Part shown: piece by piece, positions 11,789-24,439 of the stretch
Layout of the letters: every line of letters begins with the position of its first letter
Position numbering within the stretch: position 1 is the stretch's first letter
Source: Lamellibrachia satsuma
Lineage: Eukaryota > Annelida > Polychaeta > Sabellida > Siboglinidae
Reading direction: 5' to 3'
DNA length: 64,000 nucleotides
NCBI GenBank assembly: GCA_033239005.1
Contig: BSQZ01000029.1
Span: 4,795,001-4,859,000 of the forward strand
Translations under genes and position numbers: made by a program
The notes under the pieces: generated by a model
What the model was told of the DNA's origin: nothing
Databases searched by the model: none
What the model saw: only the letters and a program-made list of their open reading frames with translations

Positions 11789-14700
11789 ATGGATACACGA
11801 GCTTGGTGCTTTCTCAGCATCCAACACTACATGACAAGTAAGTCCGTTTTACAGGAGAGGTTTTCGGGTCGAGCCGGTTCCGGCTATGCGGGGTCCAGAA
11901 GTACGGTAACGACTGTGATATCCTTGCGGCTTTCGGCTGCCGCTACCGGCCGACTTCCACTTTCTGATCAGCCGTAGTGTCATCATTTATTCTCCTGTTT
12001 GCCTGGAACTGAATTATGGCGCGTGGACAGTCTGTGGTCGTAAATTCGCCACGTGTCGGTGGCATCGGCCCAACGTCTACCCGACCGTGTCGTCTGCCAG
12101 TGCTCGATTCCACCACGGATGGTTGGCTTAGGAATTTAGAAACCTACTCACAAAATGGTTATTGTAAACGCTTTGTTGTGTGCGTGTGCGTGCCTTATCG
12201 CGACGCTGTGTTCTCGTCGCACGAATATTAATTCGCGTTTCGGTTGACATTAGCAAGGTTGAGCGCGCGTGCAATCTGTCACCTGATGTTCTTTCCTTTG
12301 TAGACGTGTGCACCGTGATTACGATATTGGTATCTTTCTCGGCACTGACAGAATCCCGGCCAACGACAACGACGACGGTTCTGGCGCCCACAACGACAGC
12401 GACTCAGCCTCGCTGGCATCGACCCTGCGCAGGGTCAGCGCCGGTCAAACTCGGACACATATGGGAACAATATGAAGGCAGAGTGCCAACGATAAACTCG
12501 GCACATCACTTCGAAAGGATCGCCGAAAAAGCGAACTGGCTCAAAGCCAAGGTTCACACGCTCAAATCGCTCTATGTAAGTACGCGGTCGTTACCGGATT
12601 ACCACTTATCCACACCCAGTGTATATAAGCTTGCTGCTGTATTATCGCTAACCTACACTCAGTGGTCGATTCATATTCTACTTCGTGCCGCTCCATTGAC
12701 GAGTCTTATTACCTGTTATATGATCCGCTGGCAAAGTTGTAGCGCTACCACCAGTACGGAAATACCAACGCGAAATTGTTGTTTTTACGGCTGACCGATT
12801 ATGCGAGTATAACCCGGCATTTGGTGGCGGGCATCAGTGGGCGCCGCTGTCCCCCGCTACCTACCGCTGAGGACGCAATGACAGTCTGAGAGTGTCAGTG
12901 AATGCAGAAGACTCGGTTAATAGGCGGCCCTTGTGACAGGTTGTCGTCTCCCGTCGATCTAGGCAATTGGGGTAGGTGTAGTTGTGTAGTTAGGGCTGAG
13001 GTCAGGGGTTCGGAATCTTCCCCATTATCATGATGATGAGAATGGGTGACGTCTCAAAATGTAGCTATAGTCACACAACCGAACATAACAATTATCTTAA
13101 CTTGGCCGATACGCTAATACAATGCTACGTCTAATCCAGCATTCCAGCCAAATTTTTTCGTGTCTTGCAGAGGCAGCCAGAACCACTTGCCATTCACCGG
13201 CAAGTTCCCCAAATGCCATTTGCCTATGTCACACCCAAATATAATCAGATCGCACTAGAGGTAGTGTGCCTTCGCATAACGCCGCCAGTGCATTCGCGCG
13301 GCTTCGGCGGTGGCACAAAACGTGTGTTCGAGCACAAACACGGCGACATTCGCTGACGTCTGACGGGGCAGAGACGCCGGGGTTCACACGCGGTACGAAG
13401 CGCGGGCCATTTCACTGGCAGCGCCAGACGACTCTCGACACGCGCGCGCGAAGTCAGCGGAGCGCTGCGGCTGTCTGCGAGTCATTTGTTCTCGTATCGC
13501 CGAGCGGACGCGATTAAGATACGTCGCTGCCAAGGCTGCGATCGTTGTTTCCGTTTGCCCGATGGGGTCAATCCAATGTAAACGCGTTAACGCCAATATA
13601 CCCAACCTGCTGACTGACGTGTTCATACCGCAGCACCTGCGCAACGTCGCGGAAGTACCGAACAAAACATCATTTAAGTAACTACTATGACATGTCAGAC
13701 AACTAAAAAAACCGACGCGCCCCTGCTAAGTCGATTAAGTTACCGTAAACACTCCCTGGCAGTCTTAATGGATGAGATAATAGCCCACACAGTGGACGGA
13801 AAGGAAGACTCAGCTAATTTATTAACTCCCCGTTCCGTAAGCGGATCTTTCCAACAACCTGTGATAATCGCACTATCAACCTCCTTTTTTGGTATTTATC
13901 ACGGGGGTAAATAAACATGTTTATCGATACAACTGCACGAATTATTGCACTACATAGACGTGCTAACAATTTCGAGTATACCTTTCCTGGATGAAAGGGT
14001 CACAGTGCATAAAACATGATAGCGTATTCGTCATGTCATAACCAACGAACGGTCCCTAACATACGTTAGAATGCCTGCGCCAGCGTCTATCAATTAGGGG
14101 GATTGCTTGCGTGATCACTGACACTCGCGTACCCGGGTACGTTGCGGTCGCTAAACGCTACAACAGCCGCCGCCAACGCAGCAGTGCTAGACCATAGCAC
14201 CTCGCATTCTCGCATCCCATATGGTGGCGCAAGACAGCAAATACGACGTCGACAATATTAATAATAATAACAATATATGGAATTAGCGCTACAAATACAC
14301 AACGGTGGTATACGTACGTACGTACGTACGTACGTACGTACGTATGTATGTACGTATGTATGTATGTATGTATGCATGTATGTATGTATGTATGTATGTA
14401 TGTATGTGTGTATGTGTGTATGTATGCATGCATGCATGCAGGGAAGCAGGCACGCACGCACGCATGCATCGTGCAATATGTCTGCATGAATCGTGCATAC
14501 ATACATGCATACATGCATGCATGCATACATAAATGCATGCATGCATGCATACATACATACATACATACATATATACATACATACATACATACATACATAC
14601 ATACATACATACATACATACATACATACATACATACATTCCATAGTTTATTGTTACGCTTCCAGGATATACGTATAATTCATGACGGCTAACTGAACAAT

Positions 14701-17571
14701 AATGTTTAAAATATCAAATCGTCCCGTATTTGGGCCAAGGTTTATCAAGATGCGGTAGCCCATTTCAAAATCGCGTCGTAAAGAAAATTTGGCGTTGCAC
14801 AATCACTAAAATGTCATTAACCTACGCCTGTCCCGGAAGGTCGATAAAAACTAGGATAGACGTTCCCCCGGGGTACGTCTGTCCGTGAGACATATCTACC
14901 CCTATACACCGGATGACCGCTGGTGCAACGGTTGGACTCACTTTCGCCGTGGTTTAGGTGAAAGGGTTATGCACTAGTTATCGGCGACGCGTTAATTAGC
15001 GCGAGATAACCGCTTGGTGGAGTATCGGCTAATGACGTGTGTTGCTGGATCGAGCGATTAACTTACTGTCGTCAGTGTCGACACTGAACTAAAGTCGATG
15101 TTCGCGTTCAGGTAACCTCCCCAAGTAGTATTGCATCAGATAAATCGACGCGGGCCACATTCCACAAACTTAATGCGTGTAAAATGTTATCCAGACATTT
15201 ATTGTAATCTGGTCGTGCCTGATTAGATAGGTATAATAACATTACTTTGATAGTGATAACCGGGCGCTGGGTATGGGACATCGCTCGGAATGTCGTACTT
15301 GGCCAAGGTTCACGCACAATACACTAATTGTGTCTTTAAGGAAGACATCAAACAATTTCCTGAATTCGAATAGGAGGAAGTGCGTTGTGACACCATTGTT
15401 ACCAAGGGATAATCACCCAGTAAACAGGCTAACCACCACCGTGCCGTGTTGGACACGATACGAGCAGTCTAAGCGCTCACTGCGTCAGACGTCGGCTGAC
15501 TGTCGTCACGCCGCTGACAGGCGCCCACTGCTCGCTAATCGTTCATCAAACCGAATAAGTTATGCACGCCCCCGCTCCTCGTACGATGTCCATATATAGC
15601 TAATGTGAATAGCGTCGAACGCGTCCCTCAATTAGTAGCCGCACTAACTTCCGATTGGTTGACCGACAACGCTCATGTACAGACGCCCTACGGCTATATC
15701 GATGAGCTTAGAGAACGGAACGGATTCCAGTTGGGGTGAAGTGGGGACCTTAATAATATAAACATTTGAAATATCCACCAAATTATAAGGTATTTTCATT
15801 AACGCTGACCCCCGTGTTTAGACAATGTTATCTCTATCTCTACACCGTGTTCCTAACACAAATCCTATGTTTGTTGTTATGGAATAAAAGAGTAAATCCC
15901 ACAATGTTAGGTGTAAATTTTCCATAACAAACAAATGGAAAATGGAAAAACGGTGTTTAATTCAACGAAAAAAGCATAACCCTTTGCAACGAAGTTGAAC
16001 AACGCTTAAATCGATTTCTCTGTCCAAGAACCGATTTGCGATGCTACGCACGCAAGGCGGCGCATGTTGCGTCAGCATCTGCAAGTATTATTACCATAAC
16101 TCCAGATCAGTGAACCCGTAACAAACAGGTTTACCACCGGAAGCGTTAAATCATGTAAATTTTGTCGCTAGCTGGCTGCGGAAAACAAGTGTCTATTTAC
16201 ATGTGAAAGTCAACAAGCCTGACTTCCTTATTGCCAGAATGCATTTCTCGCAGACAATAATAGTGAGGGTTTTCTTTGTTATGAAATTTAACACACTAAG
16301 ACTCAATTGTATCACTACGCCGGTGCAGAATACGGCTGGAAAATCGACTTTCATCGCACCATGTATATTCGACAGGACAGAGTATCAAGTCTTACAGGAA
16401 GAAGATTCAACAGTACAAGAAGGGGAACGTTTTATACATTATATTACATTATTGCAGCTATCAGGAAATGTACACCGATTTCTTAAGTGTGTTGTTAAAA
16501 GACGGGATTCCAATTTGCCCGTAAATACGTTTTTGTCCTATTCATTCAGTGGCTACTGGAATGTGTGCGAGCGTACATCTTTAGGACGAAGCTATCTATT
16601 GCTGGGTTTCTAGAACCCTCTTCCTGATTAGCTCAGTCTGCGGCGAAATGCTGAGTCATCGGGTTGTTCGATATACAGGACGTTTATAGCAGCAAGTGGT
16701 AAATGCCGGAAAACATGGCCGTCATAAATTCCCGAAATATTTTCGGAACGCGTAATTTCTAATTTCTGTACTACTATTTCTGCTGTCGTTAAGTTTCTCT
16801 TATAAGTGTGATTACTATTTTATGTGATTATTATCACAGCTAGGATAATTTCCATGCATTATTATTACCGGAAATTCAACAGCGATTCGCCTAATGCCGG
16901 GCTGTGGCTTAGAGGTCTACTGTTATTTGTGCTGATCGTGGCCTACCAACTACGTGACTACAAATTTAATCTATATGAAACATGATTAATGGATTTATTG
17001 TCACTACCGTTCAATCATGATGTATTTACTACCACGAGGTTAGGTATATCCATAGATACGAAGTCGTAGGCCAAGGGGTATGCATCTCGGGTTATGTTTG
17101 TGTTTTGGGGACACATAGTTCCACCGGAATTCAGCTACCAATTAATATAATATGTGCAAGTACGGACGATGTGAAGAAATAATTCGTTTTCGTCTTTCAC
17201 CAGGTCAGAGAGCGGTTTGGCGACGAGGAATTCGTGCGAGAACTCGATCAGATGATGCTGGACGGAATGCCGGCTCCCACGCTAACAGAACGCAGCATCT
17301 ACAACGTTGACGTAAGTTTCTGCATCACTATACACCTGAGTAACATACAGTGGCTAGCAGGTCTCTGACACACATTTAATGGTATAAAGACTGATCTTTC
17401 TGTCGTACAGTCATGTTATATAATATAAACTATATTTATTGTGACATCTTGACCATTCAAATATGTTTAATGAACCACAATGTTTAATATAATTTGACCA
17501 TTCATAAACAAACAACGTTCGAGTTATATTTAAAAACTCTTAAAACACGTTTAGGCGGTCAATATGTCTGA

Positions 17572-17649
<78 letters not shown>

Positions 17650-20499
17650 TATACTATACAACAAGATTTTACGATAAAAACGATGAAACTTCGCACCTTT
17701 AATTACGCCAATCTCCGGTGTAATGATTGTAAACTATTCCAATTTACAATCCGCTACAAACTAGTTACGAGTGACTGCTCCCGCCGAGTCGCTCTCAAGT
17801 CAATTGCGACTTCAGCGCAAACAGACAAATACCAGCTATTTGTAGCGGCCTATTTTCCTCGAGCACCTGGGATACCCGAATGTCGAGTGTAACATAAGTC
17901 AGAACGTAACCAGCTACGTGAAACAGGTGCGACCTATCTATGTATGCACGGAGGCAGGCCACCATCTTCACGCTGCGATAATCACCACGAGTGAGTCTGT
18001 TCGCTTTCAGTAGAACGATCATTAAGCCCGGTTAACTCACGGTTTGTATTTCTGGTCCAACGAAGCGGAACGTTGCCGCCTATCATTCATGGGTAATATC
18101 AGCGGTGTTCGTTACAACTTGACGGCCAATTCGTGGTATTTACGCTCGATAATCGAAAGACAGGTCCTTCATCATCGTATACGCTTTCATCCGTCTAACA
18201 GCGCGTTATTTTATCCCGGACAAAGTGGTTCTACGCGTCTATAATTCAGGCAATCACAGCGTATGTAGTTTGTAATGACGACAATTTTGTAATCTCGTGT
18301 TTAAAATTAAGTGGTTTCGTGTTTGCTTGCTTAAAAAAGTGGACAAATGAGACAACAGTTTTTCATTTTGTGACGCAACCCGAGCAGAACGACAAGCGTT
18401 GTCAGCTGCGTCGAAGCCCTGAGTTGCCAGCAACGTGCCAAGGCGCCTTAATTCCACGGCCGTCACCGACCAAGTTACCATCCATCAGTGGGGGACCTGC
18501 CGGCGTGCATGTAGGCGCGAGCGTGCGAACGCCGCTGCGTGCGACGTCGCGCGTGCGTTGCCTGGCGTACGACATCGCTCGCGCATTGCCTGGCGACGAC
18601 GCCAAAACGTCTCGTGACGTCACAACGCCTGCACGCGCTTGACGCGCCCCGCTATGGCAATGATCCTGAAAGCGCCTGAAACATATGGTGTGTGCGTTTT
18701 TGGCCATTTCGCCGCCGATGCGTCTGAAATAACGTTCTGTGAACTCGGGAGGTCGAGGTTGAATACCCTCTTTCCTCAGGTACTTAGCCGCGCGGCGGGG
18801 TATAGCAAACCAGACGCGTTTTAAATGACCCCCATCATGTTTAGGTCAGGACGGACACTAAGATATGTAGGCCCTACATCCGTCATCAGCAGTCGGCACA
18901 CACACAGTTGTCCATCTGACAAGCACGGAAGGTGAACTGAGCGAATGTAGCAGCAGACGACATTTACAACAGGCGACATTTACAATAACTATCTTACGCC
19001 ACTTCCACGGTACCATATTGACCTGCGATTATTTGGATGTACACTCCCAAATGTCACCTGTGACGAGCACCGATACAGTCGCAAGGAATGATTGATGGCC
19101 AAACGACGCAGACGACACACAAGCAGATTGGCAGTTTGCCAGCAGACTGTTGCGTCATCTTTTGTCATTAAGGCGACGAAATTATTAGGTGCTTAGCCCG
19201 TAGCCAGGCCGCTATAAAACACTCGTCGTTCATTCATGACGGCCGACGCTTTTGCCGGCGAAATCTCAGAGACACCGATCCAGTTATCGTGCAACTTGAA
19301 CAGACGACAACAGCGACGGGGTCGCGCCACTTTCCCGCCCACCTTCATGTTGCGTTCATCGATGCGGCAAACGCCGCCGAGCAAATTGGACGGGAGACGT
19401 CGACTAGAAAACTCAGTCCTCGACGGACAAAACGCTTCCGGTAATAAATGGTGCGCCATTTATTAGGCGGATAGTCGCGTGATGCGGCTGTATTGTAAGA
19501 CCGCGCCGCCACAACAAAGCCCTTTCTGGCGATCTAACACCGCCGGGCGCGTTTGTTGACGCAGTCTGGCCGCCTAGCGTGTGTGGTCTGTTCCCTAGCG
19601 TCCCCGATCTCCCACAGAAAAAGGCTCCTGAAAAATACACCGAATGAACAGCGTCTCTCGTTTGATACAGGACGTATAAACCTTGTCAGAATTGCGACAA
19701 CCGACAGAAAATACCCATCACGATGCTCATTGCTACTTTGGCGAGATCGCATTATAACTATGCACAAGAAAATAAACTTTAGCTATCTGATGAATGGCAG
19801 AACTGACAATTACTGATTACATTAGCAACTATTGATCTCCAGTAGACAGCGACGCCAACGGGCTAACATTTTAGATTACAGTGGCGACACATAGTGTACA
19901 ATTCTGAATCTCTAAGGACCTAAAGCCCTGCGATATGTTTGGGGGTATTGCTCGTTTATGTATATAAAGCACGACACAGATAGCGAATGGCTCTCGGGAA
20001 TGGATCCACATAACACGAGTCAGCCAATTGTTATACATATCATTTGCCATTTCAATATGTTAGAGAGTTTAAAATGTCCAAATGGAGAATGACTTATATT
20101 TTACTTTGGTTGACGATCGTGTTTCTCTGGTTGCAGATACTGTCGACCGTACAGAAGTCGATCGAGAACCTCGCTCGCGGCGCCGTGTTCGTCGAGCAGG
20201 CGAGGATAGACGAGACGATCTACAGCCACGAGGAAACGTCGTACCGGACTCACTTCGAAGACGTCGAGAATCAGGGCATTTACTGGCTCATGTGCGAAAT
20301 GCAGAAGTTTCTCGCCGCCAGTGGGCACTGGGTGAACAGTGACGTCACGCGCGACATCATGAGCATCCAGATACGCGACATCACGACGCGATCGAACAGA
20401 CACGTACGCGACTACATCATATTGCGTGACCTTCAGAAGATCCTCTACAAGGTCAACGTGGACTTTTCGATGCTAAAACAGCGGACAAGTAGACGATGA
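11789..20499 (+). CDS. Candidate secreted long-chain four-helix protein (class-I cytokine-like), five coding exons
   Basis: Exons: 11789-11837, 12304-12575, 13171-13260, 17204-17311, 20137-20499 (TGA at 20497). Every junction is GT-AG with pyrimidine-rich acceptors (TTCTTTCCTTTGTAG, GTGTCTTGCAG, CGTCTTTCACCAG, TCTCTGGTTGCAG). The frame stays open for 293 residues with intron phases 1-0-0-0. Residues 18-30 (VCTVITILVSFSA) form a hydrophobic signal-like stretch, followed by a Thr/Pro-rich segment (36-52) suited to O-glycosylation. The rest is mostly helical: about 64-107 (helix A), 130-165 (B), 170-232 (C) and 260-289 (D, containing RDYIILRDLQKILYKVNVDF). Exon 3 is a proline-rich loop. The only cysteines after the signal are C58 and C226. 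IL-6, G-CSF and growth hormone genes share this five-exon, 1-0-0-0 plan, and helix D is reminiscent of the IL-6/CNTF group. Gene existence is well supported; the cytokine assignment is inference. Confidence 0.68.
13261..17203 (+). other. Intron 3 of the helical-protein gene (3.9 kb)
   Basis: Apart from the palindromic microsatellite this intron holds no recognisable element. A 136-codon ORF at 16203-16613 has no family resemblance and is probably chance. Confidence 0.5.
14309..14640. repeat. (ACGT)n/(TATG)n-(CATA)n palindromic microsatellite
   Basis: (TACG)n at 14310-14343 passes into (TATG)n to about 14430, a mixed GCAT/GCAC centre with a unique piece at about 14465-14500, and then (CATA)n to 14638. 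TATG and CATA repeats are reverse complements, so the roughly 330-base tract can fold on itself. It lies in intron 3 of the five-exon gene. The ORFs on both strands (MYVCMYVC..., YIHTYIHT...) are repeat artefacts. Confidence 0.93.
17574..17647. repeat. (TA)n microsatellite
   Basis: A nearly pure TA run of about 70 bases in the last intron of the five-exon gene. Confidence 0.95.
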
Positions 20500-23400
20500 C
20501 GTCACACATTCCTACAACTAATCGAATTCCACCCGCCATCAGGGGAACGTGCCAAAAGTGTATTTTTGTTGTCCATTTGTCTTGTTCACACATGTTACGT
20601 TTATGTTCGCCTGCGTTCGTTCGGCACGCTACAGTCGATGTTGCGGCAGAATTCTGTTCGAATGTTCCGTCCCTTGCCAACGACTGCACAGATAATGATC
20701 GGGAATCTATATTTTTAAAAGTACTTTACATATGTAATTTACATAAAAGTACCCTAACTACGCCACCCTCAGTGAGACTGATACCTTGACGTGGTAGGGT
20801 GGCTTGCGTTTCTCCGTGACCCCACGAGCTATACCGGCTGGAGTGTTAAGTTCCTGGTAGGGTCTCCCATGCCGGCCAGGTCTTCAGGTAGAGAACAGAC
20901 AAAAGTCAGTCTCTGTCACCCTTGTTCTTCCAAAACGATATTTGGATTAAGGTGACGCCATATCCAAATATTTATTTAGAATCTCGAAATTACTACCTGA
21001 AGTTTCTCTATAAACTGAAATTTTGCTCTCAGTTAATGTAAATGTATTGAGTTTGTCCGCCAGAGGCGACGTAGTCTAAAGGTTTTATTTGTACATGTTA
21101 TGTTTCCCGATCATGAAACCTGTGAGTAATAAGCTAGGACGGCGAGGGTTTGGCGGGATAACCTGAGATTAGATAGGACTGGAGACGAAGTCGACAGTGT
21201 CGACCTCTAGTGGCGGATGGGCGAGCAGGCTGTGCGTGTAATCCATCCTCTTTGGCGCCAACGCGCACTGTATATATGACAATTTAATATTATTATTTAA
21301 ATAATATATTTATTTACACTATTATTATTATTACTATTGTATAAATTTATTTATTTGAGCCGGATAGTGTAATCGGTGCTGTGCTGCGCGCACGCCGACT
21401 GCACGTGACGTTTCGTAAAACCGCAAGGGACGACGGTCGAAACTGAACACTTGCACTTTGACCCGAATAGGACAAAGTCAAAGGGCAAAGATGAAACCGC
21501 GTCACATCGACGCTAACTTTACATTCCGTTACCACCATGCCGAGAGGCACGAACTATCCGTGAGTCGCCACCAGTCATCGTAGCTGTGGTAACTATATCT
21601 CGGCAACACGTAACTGGAGAGATGAGTGATGCAACGAGGGATTATCTCGCTGTAAAGTGAGCATCTGGACATGTCTGCGCAGACTATACACGGCCGCTAT
21701 CGACGGCTGATATCGCTGCATGCACTACAGTGCGTCGGCGATGCCTGTTTCCTTCAAATATCAATCTTGTGTTAATGGGCAACTGTGGTCAGGACAATTC
21801 TGGTTAATTATGGCGATCCATCGGACGAAAGGTGACATCATAACATTGTATTCCTCATACAGGATACAAGATAAAAGGTGTGACTCTCAGCGAGGAATCA
21901 CTGGTCTGAAATATGTATTTGTGTGCGTGTGCTCCTGTGTATGTGTCTGCGTGCGTGCGTGCGTGCCTACGTGCGTGCCAGCCTATGTGATTCGTGAGCA
22001 TGTATTATTGCTGATACTCCAAATGTGATGTGATACGCCATTTTGATCAACATGATGTCTGAACATGTAATCCTCATAATTTGCAAACTGTCTAATGACT
22101 GGAGTCACAATTAACGACCATTCCTGTCAAATGCCGCGGAGCGCGAGGTGGAATCGAATCGTAGACTATCACGCCGAGCGTGACAACTCAGGGACTACTA
22201 GGCTACACGTATCCACATGTCTCCGCCTATCTCCGCGGAAACCACCAATATGTGACAGTTTACAAACTACATGATTTTTTAAATTCCTCAACATGAATTG
22301 TGTGCGCTGTTTAGCTCGTCCTGTATCTAGGCCTAATTCCAGCTAAAATGCAATACAATACTGTATTTTACTCCTAAATTTCGGACTTTGTCATTAATGG
22401 GAGTTTACACCAGAAGAAATAGCGTGTTGACGTACATCAGTGTGTAAAACTATGAGTTGGGTTACATACGAATGTGGAATAAATATTTTTTTTAGCACAA
22501 CCCAAAGTTTCTGTTTGACTAACCTTGACCTTCTCTGCTTGCAATGTCAACCTGTCTAATTTATTCATGGATCGATCTCCAAGCCAGTAATTCAAGGCCG
22601 CAGAACATATGCAACAGAGGAAAGATATTTCCTTAACCCGATAAATATCCGCGCTTTGGCGCTGTCTGTATCAGACAACGGACTTCGACTCTTAATACGT
22701 CCTACATTCATACGAGAATAAGTGGTGAACGCGGCGTCAAACGCTTGTCTGGGTGTCGACTCAGACTGTCTGAGATAGTGTGTGTGTTTGTGAGCGTGTG
22801 TCTGTCTGACAGTGCTTTATTTATGTGTCTGTAGCGCATCCTCCGTCGACTCCAGCGAGCACGCTCCCCGCAAGTACTTGTCAGGAGTGTCACTTCGTAG
22901 GAGGTCAATGATCTCGCTCGCAACATCGAGTCAATTTCTATTCAGCCGACGAATTAATGTAGACAGACAGAGAGAAACACTGGCGTTAACGGCCGTACTG
23001 GAGCGGGCCACGATTGTGATAAGTTGTGCATGTATATTAGATTAAAGATGATTTTGAATGTAATTGTTAGTATGTCAGAGCTACACCGGGATATGCTATA
23101 TTTTTATTAATAAAACGTCTGATGAAGCTAATGTTGACAAGTTGTTTTGCTGTTGCTGTTATTGTTGCTGCGTAACCTACACGCCAAGCCCACCTATTCT
23201 GGCAGAATAGGCTGCCGGGGTACCGGTTTGAGAGAGCGAATGTATACACCAATCATAATGCTTTCATCAAATATCAGCAAGCAAAAGTGGGCATTGTATT
23301 ACATTACATTACATCACATTACATTACATACAAACTATTACGTTTCGAATCTACATAACCGTCCCGCCCTGGTACACAGTAATAAATATCATCAACATGC

Positions 23401-24120
23401 ATAAAATCTTTAGATATTTAGGGGCACAGAACACACTGAAAGTAACGTAATTTAAAAAAAATCCACTCCTTACGTATCCCCCCCGGGCGACTTTGCCACA
23501 TGTTGCCTACGGCTTTGACTTGGAAAAAAATATGTTGGCACCGTTGTTGCTGAAACACCATTTGTCAGTCTGCATAGCGCACATTGTGTATGTCCTGTCA
23601 TAAATCACCCAATGCCTTATCTACGCCCAAAATCATTTAGTCATTCACTGTTAGTTCATTGTAGTCCGACCTTTTATGTATGCAGTGATATGTCGTGACA
23701 AATTAAAAAGCTCACACAATATCGCCTAATATACGAGAGCACGTCATTGCAAAACACTACTTATGTTCGGCAGTGAACGGTAGTCCATGATTCGCCCATG
23801 GCTAAAAAACATCTTACTGGCTGACGAGGCAACTGGGATAAAGTTCAGTTATTTATTGTTCGACTGGATATAATACCACCACTGGAGTTGAAATCCTTCG
23901 TCATTTGGCACAGAACTGATAGTCTCGATTATCTATTATCTCTATAGAGCCTGGATCATGATTTCACTTCCGGGTCCAAGGCATACGAATCAAGTGCGAG
24001 TAATTTTGAGAAGATTGTTTGCGCCTTGAAACATATGAACAAGGAAAATGACACATTTGCAGACTACCATACTACTGATGTGCACATGATTACATTTATC
24101 TATTAGCACATTATGCACAT
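20500..24120. other. Region downstream of the helical-protein gene, no gene recognised
   Basis: This holds the presumed 3' UTR with several ATTTATTTA motifs (20970-20978, 21308-21316, 21345-21356), the LINE-leader fragment, short GT and ATTAC simple repeats (21920-21965, 23303-23328), and otherwise unremarkable sequence. No AATAAA was found close after the stop codon, so the 3' end of the gene is undefined. Confidence 0.45.
20775..20925 (+). mobile_element. Possible LINE 5'-leader fragment
   Basis: The segment running through CTTGACGTGGTAGGGTGGCT, a GAGCTATACCGGCTGGAG block and GGTAGGGTCTCCCATGCCGG resembles a leader that recurs in non-LTR retrotransposons of fish and invertebrates. This is recalled family knowledge, not a search result. 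No linked RT domain follows. Confidence 0.35.
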
Positions 24121-24129
24121 GTTAGTGAT

Positions 24130-24430
24130 TGAAGGTTCCCCTGCGTGTGTAAACAACATCTTCTAGTTTCTGCTGATTGTGGCGGAGAACATCTCCCATG
24201 TTAATTTTCTCGAGAGAAAACAATAACTGTAAGATTTGACGAAAACTCTGCAGCACGCCAGTGACATGAGCCATTGTGATAAAATTCAATGACTGCCAGC
24301 CAGCCAGGTGATAGAATCCCATCTCCTTCTGCCATCTGCTGTCCAGCGTAAAGCTGTCTTGAGCAGTTCAGCGGGTGACATTCTGCACACGTGCCCAAGC
24401 AATCTCCATCTCTTTTTATCTGTGCTGTCA
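24130..24430 (-). mobile_element. LINE reverse-transcriptase C-terminal fragment
   Basis: The minus-strand frame 24501-24286 contains RRWRLLGHVCRMS... and LLKTALRWTADGRRR in near succession (the first written here without its leading lysine). This is the pattern found near the C-terminus of many RT proteins of RTE/endonuclease-type LINEs (R.L.WLGHV.RM....P..AL.W...G.R). The frame is then lost. It abuts, head to head, another LINE fragment on the plus strand. Confidence 0.6.
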
Positions 24431-24439
24431 GCGATGCCG

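Noticed and set aside
12152..12233. MVIVNALLCACACLIATLC as an alternative signal peptide first exon of the helical-protein gene
   Set aside because: It looks like a signal peptide but runs into a stop without a good donor, whereas the 11789-11837 exon has a TATA box, first-ATG position, a GTAAGT donor and the right phase.
14158..14677. ORFs with CMYV or IHTY repeats
   Set aside because: Translations of TATG/CATA repeats.
16203..16613. 136-codon ORF in intron 3 of the helical-protein gene as a nested gene
   Set aside because: No family resemblance and no exon boundaries that fit; the length is plausible by chance in this AT-balanced stretch.
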